Part shown: positions 8,644-17,658 of the stretch, in pieces
How the letters are laid out: the number at the start of each line of letters is the position of its first letter
Numbering within the stretch: the stretch's first letter is position 1
Origin: Gammaproteobacteria bacterium
GTDB lineage: Bacteria; Pseudomonadota; Gammaproteobacteria; Steroidobacterales; Foliamicaceae
Assembly: GCA_009845905.1 (NCBI GenBank)
Contig: VXYS01000006.1
Location: forward strand, 80,266-144,265
Reading direction: 5' to 3'
Length of the DNA stretch: 64,000 nucleotides
The notes under the pieces: model-generated
What the model was told of the DNA's origin: nothing
Database searches by the model: none
What the model saw: only the letters and a program-made list of their open reading frames with translations
Program-made: the position numbers and the translations under genes

Positions 8644-9246
8644 TCAGGAGGTGTGGAGGGTGCGGGCGAGGTGGGCGAGGCGGCGACCGAGGGCTTCGGC
8701 GAGGGTTTTCTCGTCTTGCGTAAGGCCGTTCGCGCTGGTGCGCTCGACGTGCGATGCGCCGTAGGGCGAGCCGCCGGACGTGGTCTTGCGCAATTCGGGA
8801 ACGGTGTAGGGGATTCCGGTAATGAGCATGCCGTGATGCATGAGCGGCACGGCCAGCGACAGCAGCGTGGCTTCCTGGCCGCCGTGCATGCTGTTCGACG
8901 ACGTGAAAACCGCGGCCGGTTTGTCCACCAGCAGGCCCGAAACCCATTCCGCCGCGAGGCCGTCAAGGAAATGCTGGATCGGCGCGCCGGGGGCGCCGAA
9001 TCGCGTGGGGCTGCCGAGCGCCAGGCCCGCGCAGTCGCGCAGATCGTCCTTGCTCGCAAATGGAGCACCGCTTTCCGGGACGGCGGGCATGGCCTCGCCG
9101 GACTGCGCGGCGACCGCCGGTGCGGCGCGCAGCACGGCCTCGCAGCCGGGCGTCATTTCGATGCCGCGGCCTATGGCGCGGGCCAGGGCCTCGGTGGCGC
9201 CCTTGACCGAGTAATAGATAACCAGGATCTTGAGTTCGCCGCTCAT
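8644..9246 (-). CDS. wrbA: NAD(P)H:quinone oxidoreductase, WrbA family
   Basis: Flavodoxin-like FMN enzyme that reduces quinones by two electrons, limiting redox cycling. The phosphate loop 'IYYSVKGATEALA' follows the first strand, and the WrbA-type FMN contacts 'SPTRFGAPGAPIQHFLD' and 'SSNSMHGGQEATLLS' are present, along with 'GSPYGASHVE'. The length of 200 residues is normal. It lies in a minus-strand run between the M24 peptidase and dapD, and its start is 10 bases from the peptidase stop, indicating co-transcription. Confidence 0.9.
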   Translation of the reverse strand: MSGELKILVIYYSVKGATEALARAIGRGIEMTPGCEAVLRAAPAVAAQSGEAMPAVPESGAPFASKDDLRDCAGLALGSPTRFGAPGAPIQHFLDGLAAEWVSGLLVDKPAAVFTSSNSMHGGQEATLLSLAVPLMHHGMLITGIPYTVPELRKTTSGGSPYGASHVERTSANGLTQDEKTLAEALGRRLAHLARTLHTS

Positions 9247-9256
9247 TGCCTGGGCC

Positions 9257-10573
9257 TCATACGACGATGACGGGGTCGGTGATCGTGTGGATGGGCTCGG
9301 CGCTGTCGGCGGTGATCAGGCTCAGGTCCTCCAGGTGGGCCGAGCCGCCGATCCCGGTGTTCAGGACCGGGCAGTCGACGCTCAGGATCATCCCGGGCTC
9401 GAGCGTCAGGTCGTCCTTGACCCAGTAGGGCCGCCCGTCCTGCCCCGGTTCGTCGGTGTGGGTGAGTCCCACGCTGTGCGGCGAGAACGGGATGTCGAAG
9501 TCCAGCCCGGCGGCGCGAACGGCCTTATGGCCGATCGGCGGGATCTCCGAATAGCGCAGTCCCGGGCGCAGTCGTTCGCGGATCGCTTCCCAGCCGATGT
9601 GCATGGCGCGGGTGGCGTCGTGCATCGCCCTCGCGGGTTCGCCCAGGAATATGGTCCGGCCGAAATCGCCGTGGTAGTGCCAGCCGCTGCTGACGCAGTC
9701 CACGAAGAAAGCGGCCCCTTCCCTGAACTCGAAGTCCGCCACTTCCGTGATCATCCGGTCGATGGCCATGAACACGCCGGCGTTGCCGCGGGCGGCGGCC
9801 TCGGAGAAGAACGCCGCCCTCAGTTCCTGGGTGGTGGCGCCCTCACGCACCGTGCCGGCGGCGGCCAGCGCGGCCTCGGCGTTGGCCTGCGCGGCCAGCC
9901 GCATCAGTTCGATCTCGCGCGGCGACTTGACCAGGCGGATCTTGCGCAGGATATTGTCCGCCGGCACCGCGGCGGCCGACAGCGGCGAGGACTCGAGCAT
10001 GGCCATGATCGCCATGTGGTCGACGCCGATTCGTCCGCCGGTCATGTCCAGCGCGCGGGCCGCCTTGACCATCGCGAATTCGCGTTCGGCGCTTACGCCA
10101 TGGCGTTCGGCAGCCGCCTCCACGGCCGCGCGCCGACGCAGTTCCAGTTCGCCCATGGGAACATCGCCCTTGTCCCGGTATACATGCAGCGCGCCGGCCG
10201 CCGGTTCGTCGTAATCGCCCTGGATGGCGGTGCCGCTGACGGCCCGGTGGGTGTAGAGCCAGGGCTGGACGTCGCCGGAGAAGTTGGCGTCGGCGTAGAC
10301 GTAGTAATGGAGGAACTGGGGCATGACCAGCGCCACCGGCTTCTTCGGATCGGCCGAGAGCAAGGCCATGCTGGGCGCGGCGAAGCCCATCTTGCCCAGC
10401 TGCGGCCAGTAGCCGGTCAGGTGAAAGACGTTGAGGGGCTCGGCGACGATCAGCCCGGCAAGCGATTCCTGCTTCAGTACCTTTTCCGCGCGTTCGCGGT
10501 TGAACAGGGGACCGCCCTGGAGCAGCGACCCGCCCTGGGCGAAGGTTTCGCGGAAGGATTGCTTGCCGCCCAT
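9257..10573 (-). CDS. M24 family metallopeptidase (Xaa-Pro peptidase-like)
   Basis: Pita-bread-fold peptidase of 438 residues. An N-terminal creatinase-like domain ends near residue 200, followed by the catalytic domain. Metal ligands of the family can be placed: two Asp residues in 'VDCVSSGWHYHGDFGRT', His in 'SPHSVGLTHTDEPG', Glu in 'LEPGMILSVDCP' and Glu in 'AHLEDLSLIT'. It likely hydrolyses Xaa-Pro dipeptides or related amides; creatinase-type activity cannot be excluded. I use the ATG at 10573 rather than the TTG two codons upstream. It heads the minus-strand run that continues into wrbA. Confidence 0.85.
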   Translation of the reverse strand: MGGKQSFRETFAQGGSLLQGGPLFNRERAEKVLKQESLAGLIVAEPLNVFHLTGYWPQLGKMGFAAPSMALLSADPKKPVALVMPQFLHYYVYADANFSGDVQPWLYTHRAVSGTAIQGDYDEPAAGALHVYRDKGDVPMGELELRRRAAVEAAAERHGVSAEREFAMVKAARALDMTGGRIGVDHMAIMAMLESSPLSAAAVPADNILRKIRLVKSPREIELMRLAAQANAEAALAAAGTVREGATTQELRAAFFSEAAARGNAGVFMAIDRMITEVADFEFREGAAFFVDCVSSGWHYHGDFGRTIFLGEPARAMHDATRAMHIGWEAIRERLRPGLRYSEIPPIGHKAVRAAGLDFDIPFSPHSVGLTHTDEPGQDGRPYWVKDDLTLEPGMILSVDCPVLNTGIGGSAHLEDLSLITADSAEPIHTITDPVIVV

Positions 10574-10680
10574 GGACAATTCCGTATTTCGCCAGGCGAA
10601 CGATTCTAATGCCTCGCGGAATGGCCGAAACGGCGGTCGAAGCTCCCGTGGCCGGCGCCGAGCGGGTAGAATTTCCGCTC

Positions 10681-10965
10681 ATGTCCACAGAGGTCTGCCG
10701 CCGCTACATCGTTTCGGGACGCGTGCAGGGCGTATTCTTCCGCGCCAGCACCGCCAGCGTCGCACACCGTCTTGGCCTGCGCGGGCGCGCCAGAAACCTC
10801 CCCAACGGCAACGTGATGGTCCTGGCCCTGGGGCCGGAATCCAAGGTGGACGAACTGGCCGAGTGGCTTCGCGATGGACCGCCGTCCGCGGAAGTAACCG
10901 AGGTTCAGCAGGCGGACGAGCCGCTGGACCAGTGGCAGCACCTCCCCGACTTCCGCACCCACTGA
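10681..10965 (+). CDS. acyP: Acylphosphatase
   Basis: Small cytosolic enzyme hydrolysing acyl phosphates. The 94-residue product has the phosphate-binding loop 'SGRVQGVFFRAST' with the catalytic Arg, and the conserved Asn in 'GLRGRARNLPNGNV'. The start at 10681 fits the family length; the longer reading frame upstream adds 24 residues without homology. The gene stands alone between the divergent M24 peptidase gene and a repeat region. Confidence 0.93.
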   Translation: MSTEVCRRYIVSGRVQGVFFRASTASVAHRLGLRGRARNLPNGNVMVLALGPESKVDELAEWLRDGPPSAEVTEVQQADEPLDQWQHLPDFRTH

Positions 10966-10984
10966 CCCGCTCTCGGGCGTTCTC

Positions 10985-11075
10985 TCACGCCCCTTTGTGA
11001 CGTCAGCCACTTCGCGACGCTTCCTCCACAAAGGGCGAAGGGCCAGCAACGAGGGCGCGACGCCCTCGCTCCCAG
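10985..11075. repeat. Long and short palindromic elements, acyP-proS intergenic
   Basis: Between acyP and the end of proS. The outer inverted repeat pairs 'GCCCCTTTGTG' near 10990 with 'CACAAAGGGC' near 11030. It is followed by GCGAAGGGCCAGCAACG and a short hairpin CGAGGGCG-CGA-CGCCCTCG (11050-11068). The flank downstream of the long arm resembles the flanks of the long palindromes near 12.96 kb and 51.0 kb. It could act as a bidirectional terminator. Confidence 0.6.
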
Positions 11076-11082
11076 GGAAGTA

Positions 11083-12792
11083 TCAGCGCCTGGCGCGCTC
11101 CGCCAGCAACTCGACAGCTTCGTCGGCGCCGAGATGTTCGGCTTCGTCGGAGCGGCGGTGCTTGTATTCCAGCGTCCCCTGCTTCAGCCCGCGCGAACTC
11201 ACCACGACACGGTGCGGAATGCCGACCAGATCGGCGTCCGCCAGCTTCACGCCCGGGCTTGCGTCGCGGTCGTCGAACAGCACTTCCACGCCCTGCGATT
11301 GCAGTTCCCCGTAGAGCCGCTCGGCCGTCGCCCGCACCTCTTCGTCGCGGGCGATGTTCAGCGCCACGATCACGAGGCTGAAGGGCGCCATCGCTTCCGG
11401 CCAGATGATGCCCCGCTCGTCGTGGTTCTGCTCGATTGCCGCCGCCACCGTACGGGTTACGCCGAGCCCGTAGCAGCCCATCTGCATGTGCTGCTCGGCG
11501 CCGTTCTCGTCCAGCACGGCGGCGTTCATCGAGCGGCTGTACTTGTCGCCGAGCTGGAAGATGTGGCCGACCTCGATCCCGCGGGCGATCTGCAGACCAC
11601 CCCCGCCGCCCGGGCTGCGGTCGCCCTCGACGGCGTTTCGCAGGTCCACGCACTCGGGTTCGGGCAGATCCCGCCCCCAGTTGACGTCCACGAAATGCCT
11701 GTCGCGCCGGTTCGCCCCGCAGGCGAAGTTTGCCTGGTGGCCGGCGGCGTGGTCCACATAGGTGGTCACGGACAGGTTGACCGGGCCCACGAACCCCGGC
11801 GGGCAGCTCGCCGCCTGCGCGACTTCCTGCGCGTTGGCCAGTTGCAGCGGTTTGGCGACCCCGGGCAGGGCCGTCGCCTTCAGTTCGTTGACCTCGTGGT
11901 CGCCGCGCAGCACCAGCGCCGCCACACCGCCGCCCTCGGCCTTGACCAGCAGCGTCTTGAGGCAGTTCTCCAGTGGCCGGTCGAGGTGCGACGCGACCTG
12001 CCGCATCGTGCGCATGCCCGGCGTGTGCGCCTGCGACATGGCGTCGCCGGGCGCCTCCCTGTCGCCTTCGGGAGGAAGGGCGGGCGCCAGCTCCAGGTTG
12101 GCGGCGAAATCGTCGCCGTCGCACCAGACGATCAGGTCCTCGCCCGAATCGGCCAGCACGTGGAATTCCTGCGAGCGCGAGCCGCCGATCTCGCCCGAAT
12201 CCGCCTGCACCACGCGGTAGTTGAGGCCCAGCCGCTCGAATACGCGGGTGTACGCTTCGCGATAGTCGCCGTAGGTGTCCCGCAGCGAATCCTCGCCGAG
12301 GTGAAAGGAATAGGAGTCCTTCATGATGAATTCGCGCGCCCGCATCACGCCGAAGCGCGGGCGGATTTCGTCGCGGAACTTGGTCTGGATCTGAAAGAAG
12401 CTGACCGGCAGCTGCCGGTAGCTCTTCAATTCGCGCCGCGCGATGTCGGTGATCACTTCCTCGTGCGTGGGCCCGAAACAGTACTCGCGCTCGCCCCGGT
12501 CGCGCATCTTCAGCAGCAGGTCGCCGTAATCGTCCCAGCGGCCGCTCTCGCGCCACAGTTCGGCCGGATGAACGGCCGGCATCAGCACCTCGTGGGCCCC
12601 GATCCGCTCCATTTCCTCGCGCGTGACCCGCTCGACGATGCGAGCCACGCGCCAGCCCATGGGCATCCACGTGAACAGCCCGGAAGCCAGCCTGCGCACC
12701 ATGCCGGAGCGCAGCATCAGGCGATGGCTGGCGATTTCGGCGTCCGCCGGGGTCTCGCGCAATGTGGCCAGGGGCAGTTTGGAAAGACGCAT
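11083..12792 (-). CDS. proS: Prolyl-tRNA synthetase (bacterial type, with editing insert)
   Basis: Charges tRNA-Pro. The product is 569 residues, the length of bacterial-type ProRS. Class II motifs are seen ('YCFGPTHEEVITDI', 'FRDEIRPRFGVMRAREFIMKDSYSF' region, and the motif 3 area 'YGLGVTRTVAAAIEQ'). A YbaK-like editing insert (about residues 220-390) separates motifs 2 and 3, and the anticodon-binding domain lies at the C-terminus ('VLFDDRDASPGVKLADADLVG'). The start at 12792 opens with 'MRLSKLPLATLRETPADAE', the usual N-terminus; an in-frame upstream ATG adds 16 residues. Start and stop are both flanked by palindromic repeats. Confidence 0.97.
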   Translation of the reverse strand: MRLSKLPLATLRETPADAEIASHRLMLRSGMVRRLASGLFTWMPMGWRVARIVERVTREEMERIGAHEVLMPAVHPAELWRESGRWDDYGDLLLKMRDRGEREYCFGPTHEEVITDIARRELKSYRQLPVSFFQIQTKFRDEIRPRFGVMRAREFIMKDSYSFHLGEDSLRDTYGDYREAYTRVFERLGLNYRVVQADSGEIGGSRSQEFHVLADSGEDLIVWCDGDDFAANLELAPALPPEGDREAPGDAMSQAHTPGMRTMRQVASHLDRPLENCLKTLLVKAEGGGVAALVLRGDHEVNELKATALPGVAKPLQLANAQEVAQAASCPPGFVGPVNLSVTTYVDHAAGHQANFACGANRRDRHFVDVNWGRDLPEPECVDLRNAVEGDRSPGGGGGLQIARGIEVGHIFQLGDKYSRSMNAAVLDENGAEQHMQMGCYGLGVTRTVAAAIEQNHDERGIIWPEAMAPFSLVIVALNIARDEEVRATAERLYGELQSQGVEVLFDDRDASPGVKLADADLVGIPHRVVVSSRGLKQGTLEYKHRRSDEAEHLGADEAVELLAERARR

Positions 12793-12863
12793 CGTTGGGT
12801 CGGAATGTCGGAGCGGCAATTGTAGTGGAAGCCGGCGCATTCCCTGTGAGGCGCCGGCTTAAG

Positions 12864-12961
12864 CCCTTTGTTCGTCCCCCTCCTCGTGGGAGCGTTGGAG
12901 CAGGGACAGCGAGAATCGAGCCAGGATGGCGTCTCCCACGAGGAGGGGGACGAACAAAGGG
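12864..12961. repeat. 29-base perfect inverted repeat
   Basis: The left arm at 12864-12892 (begins CCCTTTGTTCGTCC) is the exact reverse complement of the right arm at 12933-12961 (ends GGACGAACAAAGGG). The 40-base loop contains GAGCCAGGATGGCG, which also occurs in the loop of the element at 50.9 kb. A transcript from either strand would form a very stable stem. Confidence 0.85.
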
Positions 12962-13035
12962 CGAGGGCTGGCGTTACAGCGAGAATCGAGCCAGGATGGC
13001 GTCTCCCACGAGGAGGGAGGCGAAGAAAGGGCGAG
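12906..13035. repeat. Direct repeat, two copies, 70-base period
   Basis: The copy at 12906-12965 and the copy at 12976-13035 are near-identical over about 60 bases, starting ACAGCGAGAATCGAG and ending AAAGGGCGAGG. They differ in a few bases of the 'gaggaggg' arm. The right arm of the long inverted repeat belongs to copy 1; copy 2 has no matching left arm nearby. It looks like a partial duplication of a palindromic element. Confidence 0.8.
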
Positions 13036-13077
13036 GAAGCACAACCCCACGGAAGTGGCTGTGGCAGACTTGCCCGG

Positions 13078-13875
13078 ATGGAGGCCAACCGCGAGAAATT
13101 TGCCAGGGGCCGGGCGGCGTTCCGCAAGCGAGGCATATACCTTTTCCCCAATCTGCTTACGAGCGGTGCGTTGTTCGCCGGCTTCTACGCCATCGTGGCC
13201 GGGGCCGACGGGAACTTCGTGAACGCCGCGGTGTCGTTGTACGTGGCAATGATTCTTGACGCCCTGGACGGGCGCGTCGCCCGAATGACCGGGACCGAGA
13301 CGGAATTCGGCCGCCAGTACGATTCCCTGTCCGACGTGGTCGCCTTCGGCCTGGCCCCCGCGGTAGTCGTGTACCAGTGGGGCCTGAAATACATGGGCGA
13401 TTACGGCTGGGTCTGGGACAAGGTCGGCTGGGTGATCGCCTTCCTGTTCGCGGTGGGAACGGCGCTGCGGCTGGCCCGATTCACCGCCCGGGAGTCGGTA
13501 GGCGACAAGAACTTCTTCGAGGGCCTGCCGTGCCCGGCGGCGGCGGGCTTCGTGGCCGGTTTCGTGTGGCTGGCGGCCGATTCGCAATGGAGCGGCCTGC
13601 CGGTCCTTACGCTGGCCGGTTTCGTGACGCTGGCGACCGCGGTGCTGATGTGCGTGCGGATTGCTTACCCCAGCTTCAAGCATTTCGCGATGAACCGGCG
13701 CCTCCGGTTCACCCAGATGGCGGCGATTCCCGTGTGCTTCGCGCTGATCGCGCTGGACCCGCCGCGCATGCTGTTCACGCTGTTCGGCGTTTACGTGGCG
13801 CTTGGTCCGGGCCTTTTGGCCTGGCGCCTGGTGCAGAAGAACCGCCGACGGGTCATGCGCAAAGCCGCCGAGTGA
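13078..13875 (+). CDS. pssA: CDP-diacylglycerol--serine O-phosphatidyltransferase
   Basis: Makes phosphatidylserine from CDP-diacylglycerol and serine at the inner membrane, the precursor of phosphatidylethanolamine. The 265-residue polytopic protein carries the CDP-alcohol phosphotransferase signature exactly: D61-x2-D64-G65-x2-A68-R69-x8-G78-x3-D82-x3-D86. Several hydrophobic helices follow. The family-like start '[21 protein letters not shown]' is at 13078; the frame is open 70 codons further upstream, but that part is repeat DNA. This is the CDP-alcohol (type II) enzyme, not the PLD-type E. coli enzyme. Confidence 0.93.
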   Translation: MEANREKFARGRAAFRKRGIYLFPNLLTSGALFAGFYAIVAGADGNFVNAAVSLYVAMILDALDGRVARMTGTETEFGRQYDSLSDVVAFGLAPAVVVYQWGLKYMGDYGWVWDKVGWVIAFLFAVGTALRLARFTARESVGDKNFFEGLPCPAAAGFVAGFVWLAADSQWSGLPVLTLAGFVTLATAVLMCVRIAYPSFKHFAMNRRLRFTQMAAIPVCFALIALDPPRMLFTLFGVYVALGPGLLAWRLVQKNRRRVMRKAAE

Positions 13876-13918
13876 GCCGCGCCGCTTCGCCACGGGCGTC
13901 GTGCATTTGCGCGCCCTG

Positions 13919-14704
13919 ATGGGACAGGAAACCCGATTCAGCCGGGCGCAGCGCGATCTGCTGGACCTGATGGACACGCCCGTGTGGGCGCCGAAGTCGG
14001 CGGATGACGCGCCCGTCGACGCCGCGCCGGGGGGCGAAGGCGGGGCGCCTTCGCGGAGGACGGGACGTCCTCCCGCCCAGGACGAGTCGCGCGCGGCGAC
14101 CTCAATGCCGCCGGCTGCCGCAGCGCCGCCGGAACTGGAGGCGCTGCGCAGCAAGGTGGCGGCCTGCACCGCCTGCGCGCTGCATTCCGGCCGCAGGCAG
14201 ACCGTTTTCGGCGTCGGCAACCCCAGGGCCGACTGGATGTTCGTGGGCGAAGGTCCCGGCGAGGAGGAGGACCGTCGCGGCGAGCCGTTCGTGGGGCGCG
14301 CCGGCAAGCTGCTCGACGCGATGCTGCGCGCGATGAACCTGGACCGGACGATCGTCTATATCGCCAACATCGTCAAGTGCCGTCCGCCCAACAACCGCAA
14401 TCCCGGCCTGGACGAAGCCGCCGCCTGCATTCCCTACCTCAAGCGCCAGATCGAATTGATCGCGCCGCGGCTGATCGTGGCCCTGGGCGCGGTGGCGGCA
14501 CAGCGCCTGCTCGAAACCGACCGGCCGGTCGGCGCCATGCGCGGCAAGCTGCACCACGCCGCGCACCTTGAACCGCCGGTGCTGGTCACCTACCACCCCG
14601 CCTACCTGCTGCGGTCTCCCGGGCAGAAAGGCAAGGCCTGGGAGGACCTGCAACTGGGGATGCGCGAGATGGAAGCCCTGCTGGCCGCTCGCAACTCCGT
14701 TTGA
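13919..14704 (+). CDS. Family 4 uracil-DNA glycosylase with repeat-derived linker
   Basis: Removes uracil from DNA. The 261-residue protein has the family-4 features: iron-sulfur ligands Cys83 and Cys86 ('CTACALH'), Cys154 ('[11 protein letters not shown]') and Cys170, the active-site segment '[20 protein letters not shown]' and the C-terminal 'TYHPAYLLR'. Residues about 39-52 are encoded by a palindromic element (two hairpins, 14034-14073), inserted in frame into the variable linker between the N-terminal helix and the catalytic domain. The stop overlaps the following MFS gene (TTGA), indicating coupling. Confidence 0.9.
   Translation: MGQETRFSRAQRDLLDLMDTPVWAPKSADDAPVDAAPGGEGGAPSRRTGRPPAQDESRAATSMPPAAAAPPELEALRSKVAACTACALHSGRRQTVFGVGNPRADWMFVGEGPGEEEDRRGEPFVGRAGKLLDAMLRAMNLDRTIVYIANIVKCRPPNNRNPGLDEAAACIPYLKRQIELIAPRLIVALGAVAAQRLLETDRPVGAMRGKLHHAAHLEPPVLVTYHPAYLLRSPGQKGKAWEDLQLGMREMEALLAARNSV
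14034..14073. repeat. Palindromic element inside the uracil-DNA glycosylase gene
   Basis: Two hairpins lie in coding sequence: GCGAAGGC/GCCTTCGC (14034-14054) and GGAGGACG-GGA-CGTCCTCC (14055-14073). The flank 'TCCCGCCCAGG' matches the copy at the adk 3' end. The insertion keeps the reading frame. Confidence 0.75.
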
Positions 14705-15978
14705 GCGCTGCCCGGACAAGACGTTCCGCTACTTTGCGGGTGCTGTCGGGCGATGCCTGGCGCTGGGCGATGTACGACTGGGCCAATTCGGCCTTCGCCC
14801 TGATCGTCATGACCTCCTTCGTCCCGCTGCTGCTGCGCGAACACTGGTCGGCTGGCGAGACGTCCACCGAAATCACGTTCATCTGGGGCTCGGCCAACAG
14901 CATCGCGGCGCTGCTGCTGGCCCTGGGCGCCCCGCTGCTGGGTGCGCTGGCGGATCAGGGCGGTCGCCTGCGCCGGATGCTGGCGGTTTGCGTGGTGCCG
15001 GGCGCAATATGCACGGTGCTGCTGGCGCTGCCGGGCGCCGGGCAATGGACGACGGGGCTTTCGCTGTTCGTTCTGGCCTGGTTCGGCTACTCCGCCGCCA
15101 ATGTCTTCTACGACGCGCTGCTGACCGAGGTTGCCGAGCCGAAACAGTACGACCTGGTTTCCGCGTACGGCTTTGCGCTGGGCTACATCGGCAGCGCGAT
15201 GCTCTTCACGCTGTGCGCGCTGGTCACGGTGGACCCCGCGCGCTTCGGCCTGGACTCGCAGGTGCAGGCGATGCAGGTGAGCATGCTGGTGGTGGGCGCC
15301 TGGTGGGTGCTGTTCTCGATTCCGCTGCTGCGAGGAGGCCGCCGCGCCACGGCCGCCGGCCGCCGGCCGCGCCTGGGGGCGGCCTGGCGGCAGCTCGGAT
15401 CCACGCTGCGCGAGGCGCGCAGCTACCCGCAGCTCTGGCTTTTCCTGATTGCCTATTTCCTCTATATCGACGGCGTTTACACGATTATCAAGATGGCGGT
15501 GGATTTCGGCGCCGCGATCAATCTGCCGCCCTCGGACCTGGTGTTCGCGATCCTGGTAACGAACTACCTCGGGTTTCCCGCTACGCTGGCCTTCGGGTTC
15601 GCCGGGCGCCGTTTCGGTCCGCGGCGCTGCATCTACGCGGCGCTGGCGGTCTATTGCCTGGTGACCTTCCTGGCCAGCATGGCCAGCCAGGTCTGGCACT
15701 TCTACCTGCTGGCGGCGATGATCGGCCTCGCCCAGGGCGGCGTGCAGAGCCTGAGCCGGTCGATGTTCGCGCGCCTGGCCCCGCCCGGCAAGTCCACCGA
15801 AATGTTCGGCTTCTACAACATGTTCGGACGCTTCGCGGCGATCCTGGGACCGATCCTCACCGGCTACACGGCCCTGGTACTGGACAGTCAGCGACTGGGC
15901 GTGCTCGCGATCCTGGTCCTCCTGATCGCGGGCTTCGTCCTGCTGACCCGCGTCAGGGAAACGCCGGCGCATGGTTGA
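14701..15978 (+). CDS. MFS transporter, UMF1/Atg22-like
   Basis: A 425-residue inner-membrane protein with about 12 hydrophobic helices. The N-terminus 'WRWAMYDWANSAFALIV' is the hallmark of the UMF1 family. The intracellular loop 'GALADQGGRLRRML' corresponds to the MFS motif A region, and a second-half motif appears in 'GFAGRRFGPRRCIY'. Substrate unknown; relatives include vacuolar amino acid effluxers. The start is TTG at 14701, overlapping the glycosylase stop; the first ATG would remove the conserved start of the first helix. Confidence 0.8.
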   Translation: MSAARTRRSATLRVLSGDAWRWAMYDWANSAFALIVMTSFVPLLLREHWSAGETSTEITFIWGSANSIAALLLALGAPLLGALADQGGRLRRMLAVCVVPGAICTVLLALPGAGQWTTGLSLFVLAWFGYSAANVFYDALLTEVAEPKQYDLVSAYGFALGYIGSAMLFTLCALVTVDPARFGLDSQVQAMQVSMLVVGAWWVLFSIPLLRGGRRATAAGRRPRLGAAWRQLGSTLREARSYPQLWLFLIAYFLYIDGVYTIIKMAVDFGAAINLPPSDLVFAILVTNYLGFPATLAFGFAGRRFGPRRCIYAALAVYCLVTFLASMASQVWHFYLLAAMIGLAQGGVQSLSRSMFARLAPPGKSTEMFGFYNMFGRFAAILGPILTGYTALVLDSQRLGVLAILVLLIAGFVLLTRVRETPAHG

Positions 15979-16094
15979 CCATTCGGCCGGGAACGTCTAA
16001 CTTTCACAAAACAATAAGAATATAAGCTGTTCGACCCGGGCTGCGGGGCATAGGGTTGGTGTGTTGTGCGGGGTTTACGTCTTGGGAGGCTCTT

Positions 16095-17645
16095 ATGAAA
16101 AAGAGCGTGATCGCAGTCCTGGTGATTCTTCTGGTTGCGGCCGGCCTGGTTCTGCCGGCGGGCTACTTCGGCCAGGTCGCCGAACAGACTCTCGAGAGCC
16201 GTTTGGCGAACATGCCGTACGGCTTGCAGATGGAGGTTGTTGAGTACCGGCGAGGCTGGTTTTCTTCCACCGCGCGACTGGAATGGCAACCGCCCGAAAA
16301 CCTGACCATACCCCCCATAGCCGGGCAGGGCCCTTTCGGGGGCGTTTCGGCGACTGACTTTTCGACGGTTCTCATGGCATTCGATTCCGGACCGATTGCG
16401 ATTGATCTTGAGATCGCGCATGGCCCGGTATTTTTCGCGGTGGGCCCGGGCGTGGGCCTGTTCAACGCCCGGGGACGCATCGATCTGGACGGCGAGGCCA
16501 TGGAGGCTGCAGCGGAATTGGACGAAAGCGCGGACAATTTCATAGATGTCCACGTGAGCTCCTTCTCCGGCGGCACGGTCAGCAACCGGTTCGAGTTCCA
16601 GACGCTGGCCGGGTACTACGGGCCTGTCTTCGTAACTCTGGCCGGCGGGCAGATTGCCGGCGAGTGGACCGGCCCGAATGCGTTCCAGTTGCAGCACGCA
16701 GCCCTGGAGAAAGTCGACGTGCATACCGGGATGGCCGATGTCGGCATCCGCGTTTCGATGACGGATATGGAAAGCCGGACCGAATACCCGCAGGGCCTGG
16801 CAGGCGGCGCGATCCTGGCCCCTTCCGAATCGAACACCTCCATTGCCGAGGTATATGTTGAAGGCGCGGGAGGAAATACGCTGATGCGCATGACCGGAAT
16901 GAGTTCGCTGGGCAGCTCAAGCGTGGGCGAGGATGGCCGGTATCGAATCGACGGCCGGATGGAGATCGAGTCCCTGGAGGTCATGGAGCGTGAGTTCGGG
17001 GCAGTCGAACTGAACCAGGCTGCCGGAGGTTTCAGCGAAGCCGCGGTGCTGAAATTCGTGGACGCCCTGGGCGCCGGCGTTTTCGATGCTCCGCCCGATG
17101 ACCCGCAATCGCTCGAGGAGCCGCCGCCGGAGCAGTCCGCGCCGCCGCCGGGCGGGATGCTTGCCGCTCTGCCGTCGCTGACCCCGGAGATGAAGGAAGC
17201 AATCCGCGCCATCGTGGCCGACGGCCCCTACGCCGACATCAGTACTGTCGTGATGTACCAGGGCGAGCATGCCCTGAAACTGGATTCGCACCAGGCCTTT
17301 TACCCCGATCGCGTTCCCGCCGGCGCGGATGTGGCCACTCTGCCCGCCTTCGTGTCGTCGTTCGAATACACGCTGGACATCGAAGTTCCGAAGGTGGCGG
17401 CCGAGGACCTGTTCGGCCCGGACCTGTTGCAGGGGGAACTGGCCCGGATGTTGCTTCAGGACAACGACACGGTCTACAGCCTCGGCGTGGCGCTCAGGAA
17501 CGGCAATATTGAACTGAATGGACTGCCGCTGCCGCTGTCCCTGCCCACGGCTGCGGCCTCTCCGTTCGAGGAGTCGCCTTCCTTTCCGCTGGAGGAGGAT
17601 GAGCCGAATCCCTTCAATCAGGCCCCGCCCCCTCCGCCGGACTGA
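16095..17645 (+). CDS. DUF945 (YdgA-like) envelope protein
   Basis: A 516-residue protein starting with a membrane anchor or signal ('KSVIAVLVILLVAAGLVLPAGYFG') and followed by the DUF945 opening 'VAEQTLESRLANM', then a long beta-rich periplasmic region. Near residues 330-360 there is a Pro-rich linker ('EEPPPEQSAPPPGG'), and the C-terminus is also acidic and Pro-rich ('NQAPPPPPD'). The start at 16095 has GGGAGG eight bases upstream. Function unknown; YdgA relatives are inner-membrane-anchored periplasmic proteins. Transcribed alone, with an AT-richer upstream region at about 16000-16030. Confidence 0.8.
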   Translation: MKKSVIAVLVILLVAAGLVLPAGYFGQVAEQTLESRLANMPYGLQMEVVEYRRGWFSSTARLEWQPPENLTIPPIAGQGPFGGVSATDFSTVLMAFDSGPIAIDLEIAHGPVFFAVGPGVGLFNARGRIDLDGEAMEAAAELDESADNFIDVHVSSFSGGTVSNRFEFQTLAGYYGPVFVTLAGGQIAGEWTGPNAFQLQHAALEKVDVHTGMADVGIRVSMTDMESRTEYPQGLAGGAILAPSESNTSIAEVYVEGAGGNTLMRMTGMSSLGSSSVGEDGRYRIDGRMEIESLEVMEREFGAVELNQAAGGFSEAAVLKFVDALGAGVFDAPPDDPQSLEEPPPEQSAPPPGGMLAALPSLTPEMKEAIRAIVADGPYADISTVVMYQGEHALKLDSHQAFYPDRVPAGADVATLPAFVSSFEYTLDIEVPKVAAEDLFGPDLLQGELARMLLQDNDTVYSLGVALRNGNIELNGLPLPLSLPTAAASPFEESPSFPLEEDEPNPFNQAPPPPPD

Positions 17646-17658
17646 GCCCTCCGGGCCT

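Larger units (their letters stand above)
12793..13077. other. Repeat-rich intergenic region between proS and pssA
   Basis: About 285 bases with no convincing gene. It holds the divergent upstream regions of proS (minus) and pssA (plus), a 29-base perfect inverted repeat and a 70-base-period direct repeat, annotated separately. The pssA reading frame stays open across most of it but encodes only a repeat-derived peptide. Promoters must lie at the edges or be supplied by the repeat; none is clear by eye. Confidence 0.7.

Noticed and set aside
12864-13035. CRISPR-like array
   Set aside because: Only two repeat copies of about 60 bases with no regular spacers and no cas genes; the repeats are palindromic elements.
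12868-13077. An N-terminal 70-residue extension of PssA
   Set aside because: Encoded wholly by repeat DNA; the family N-terminus begins at 13078.
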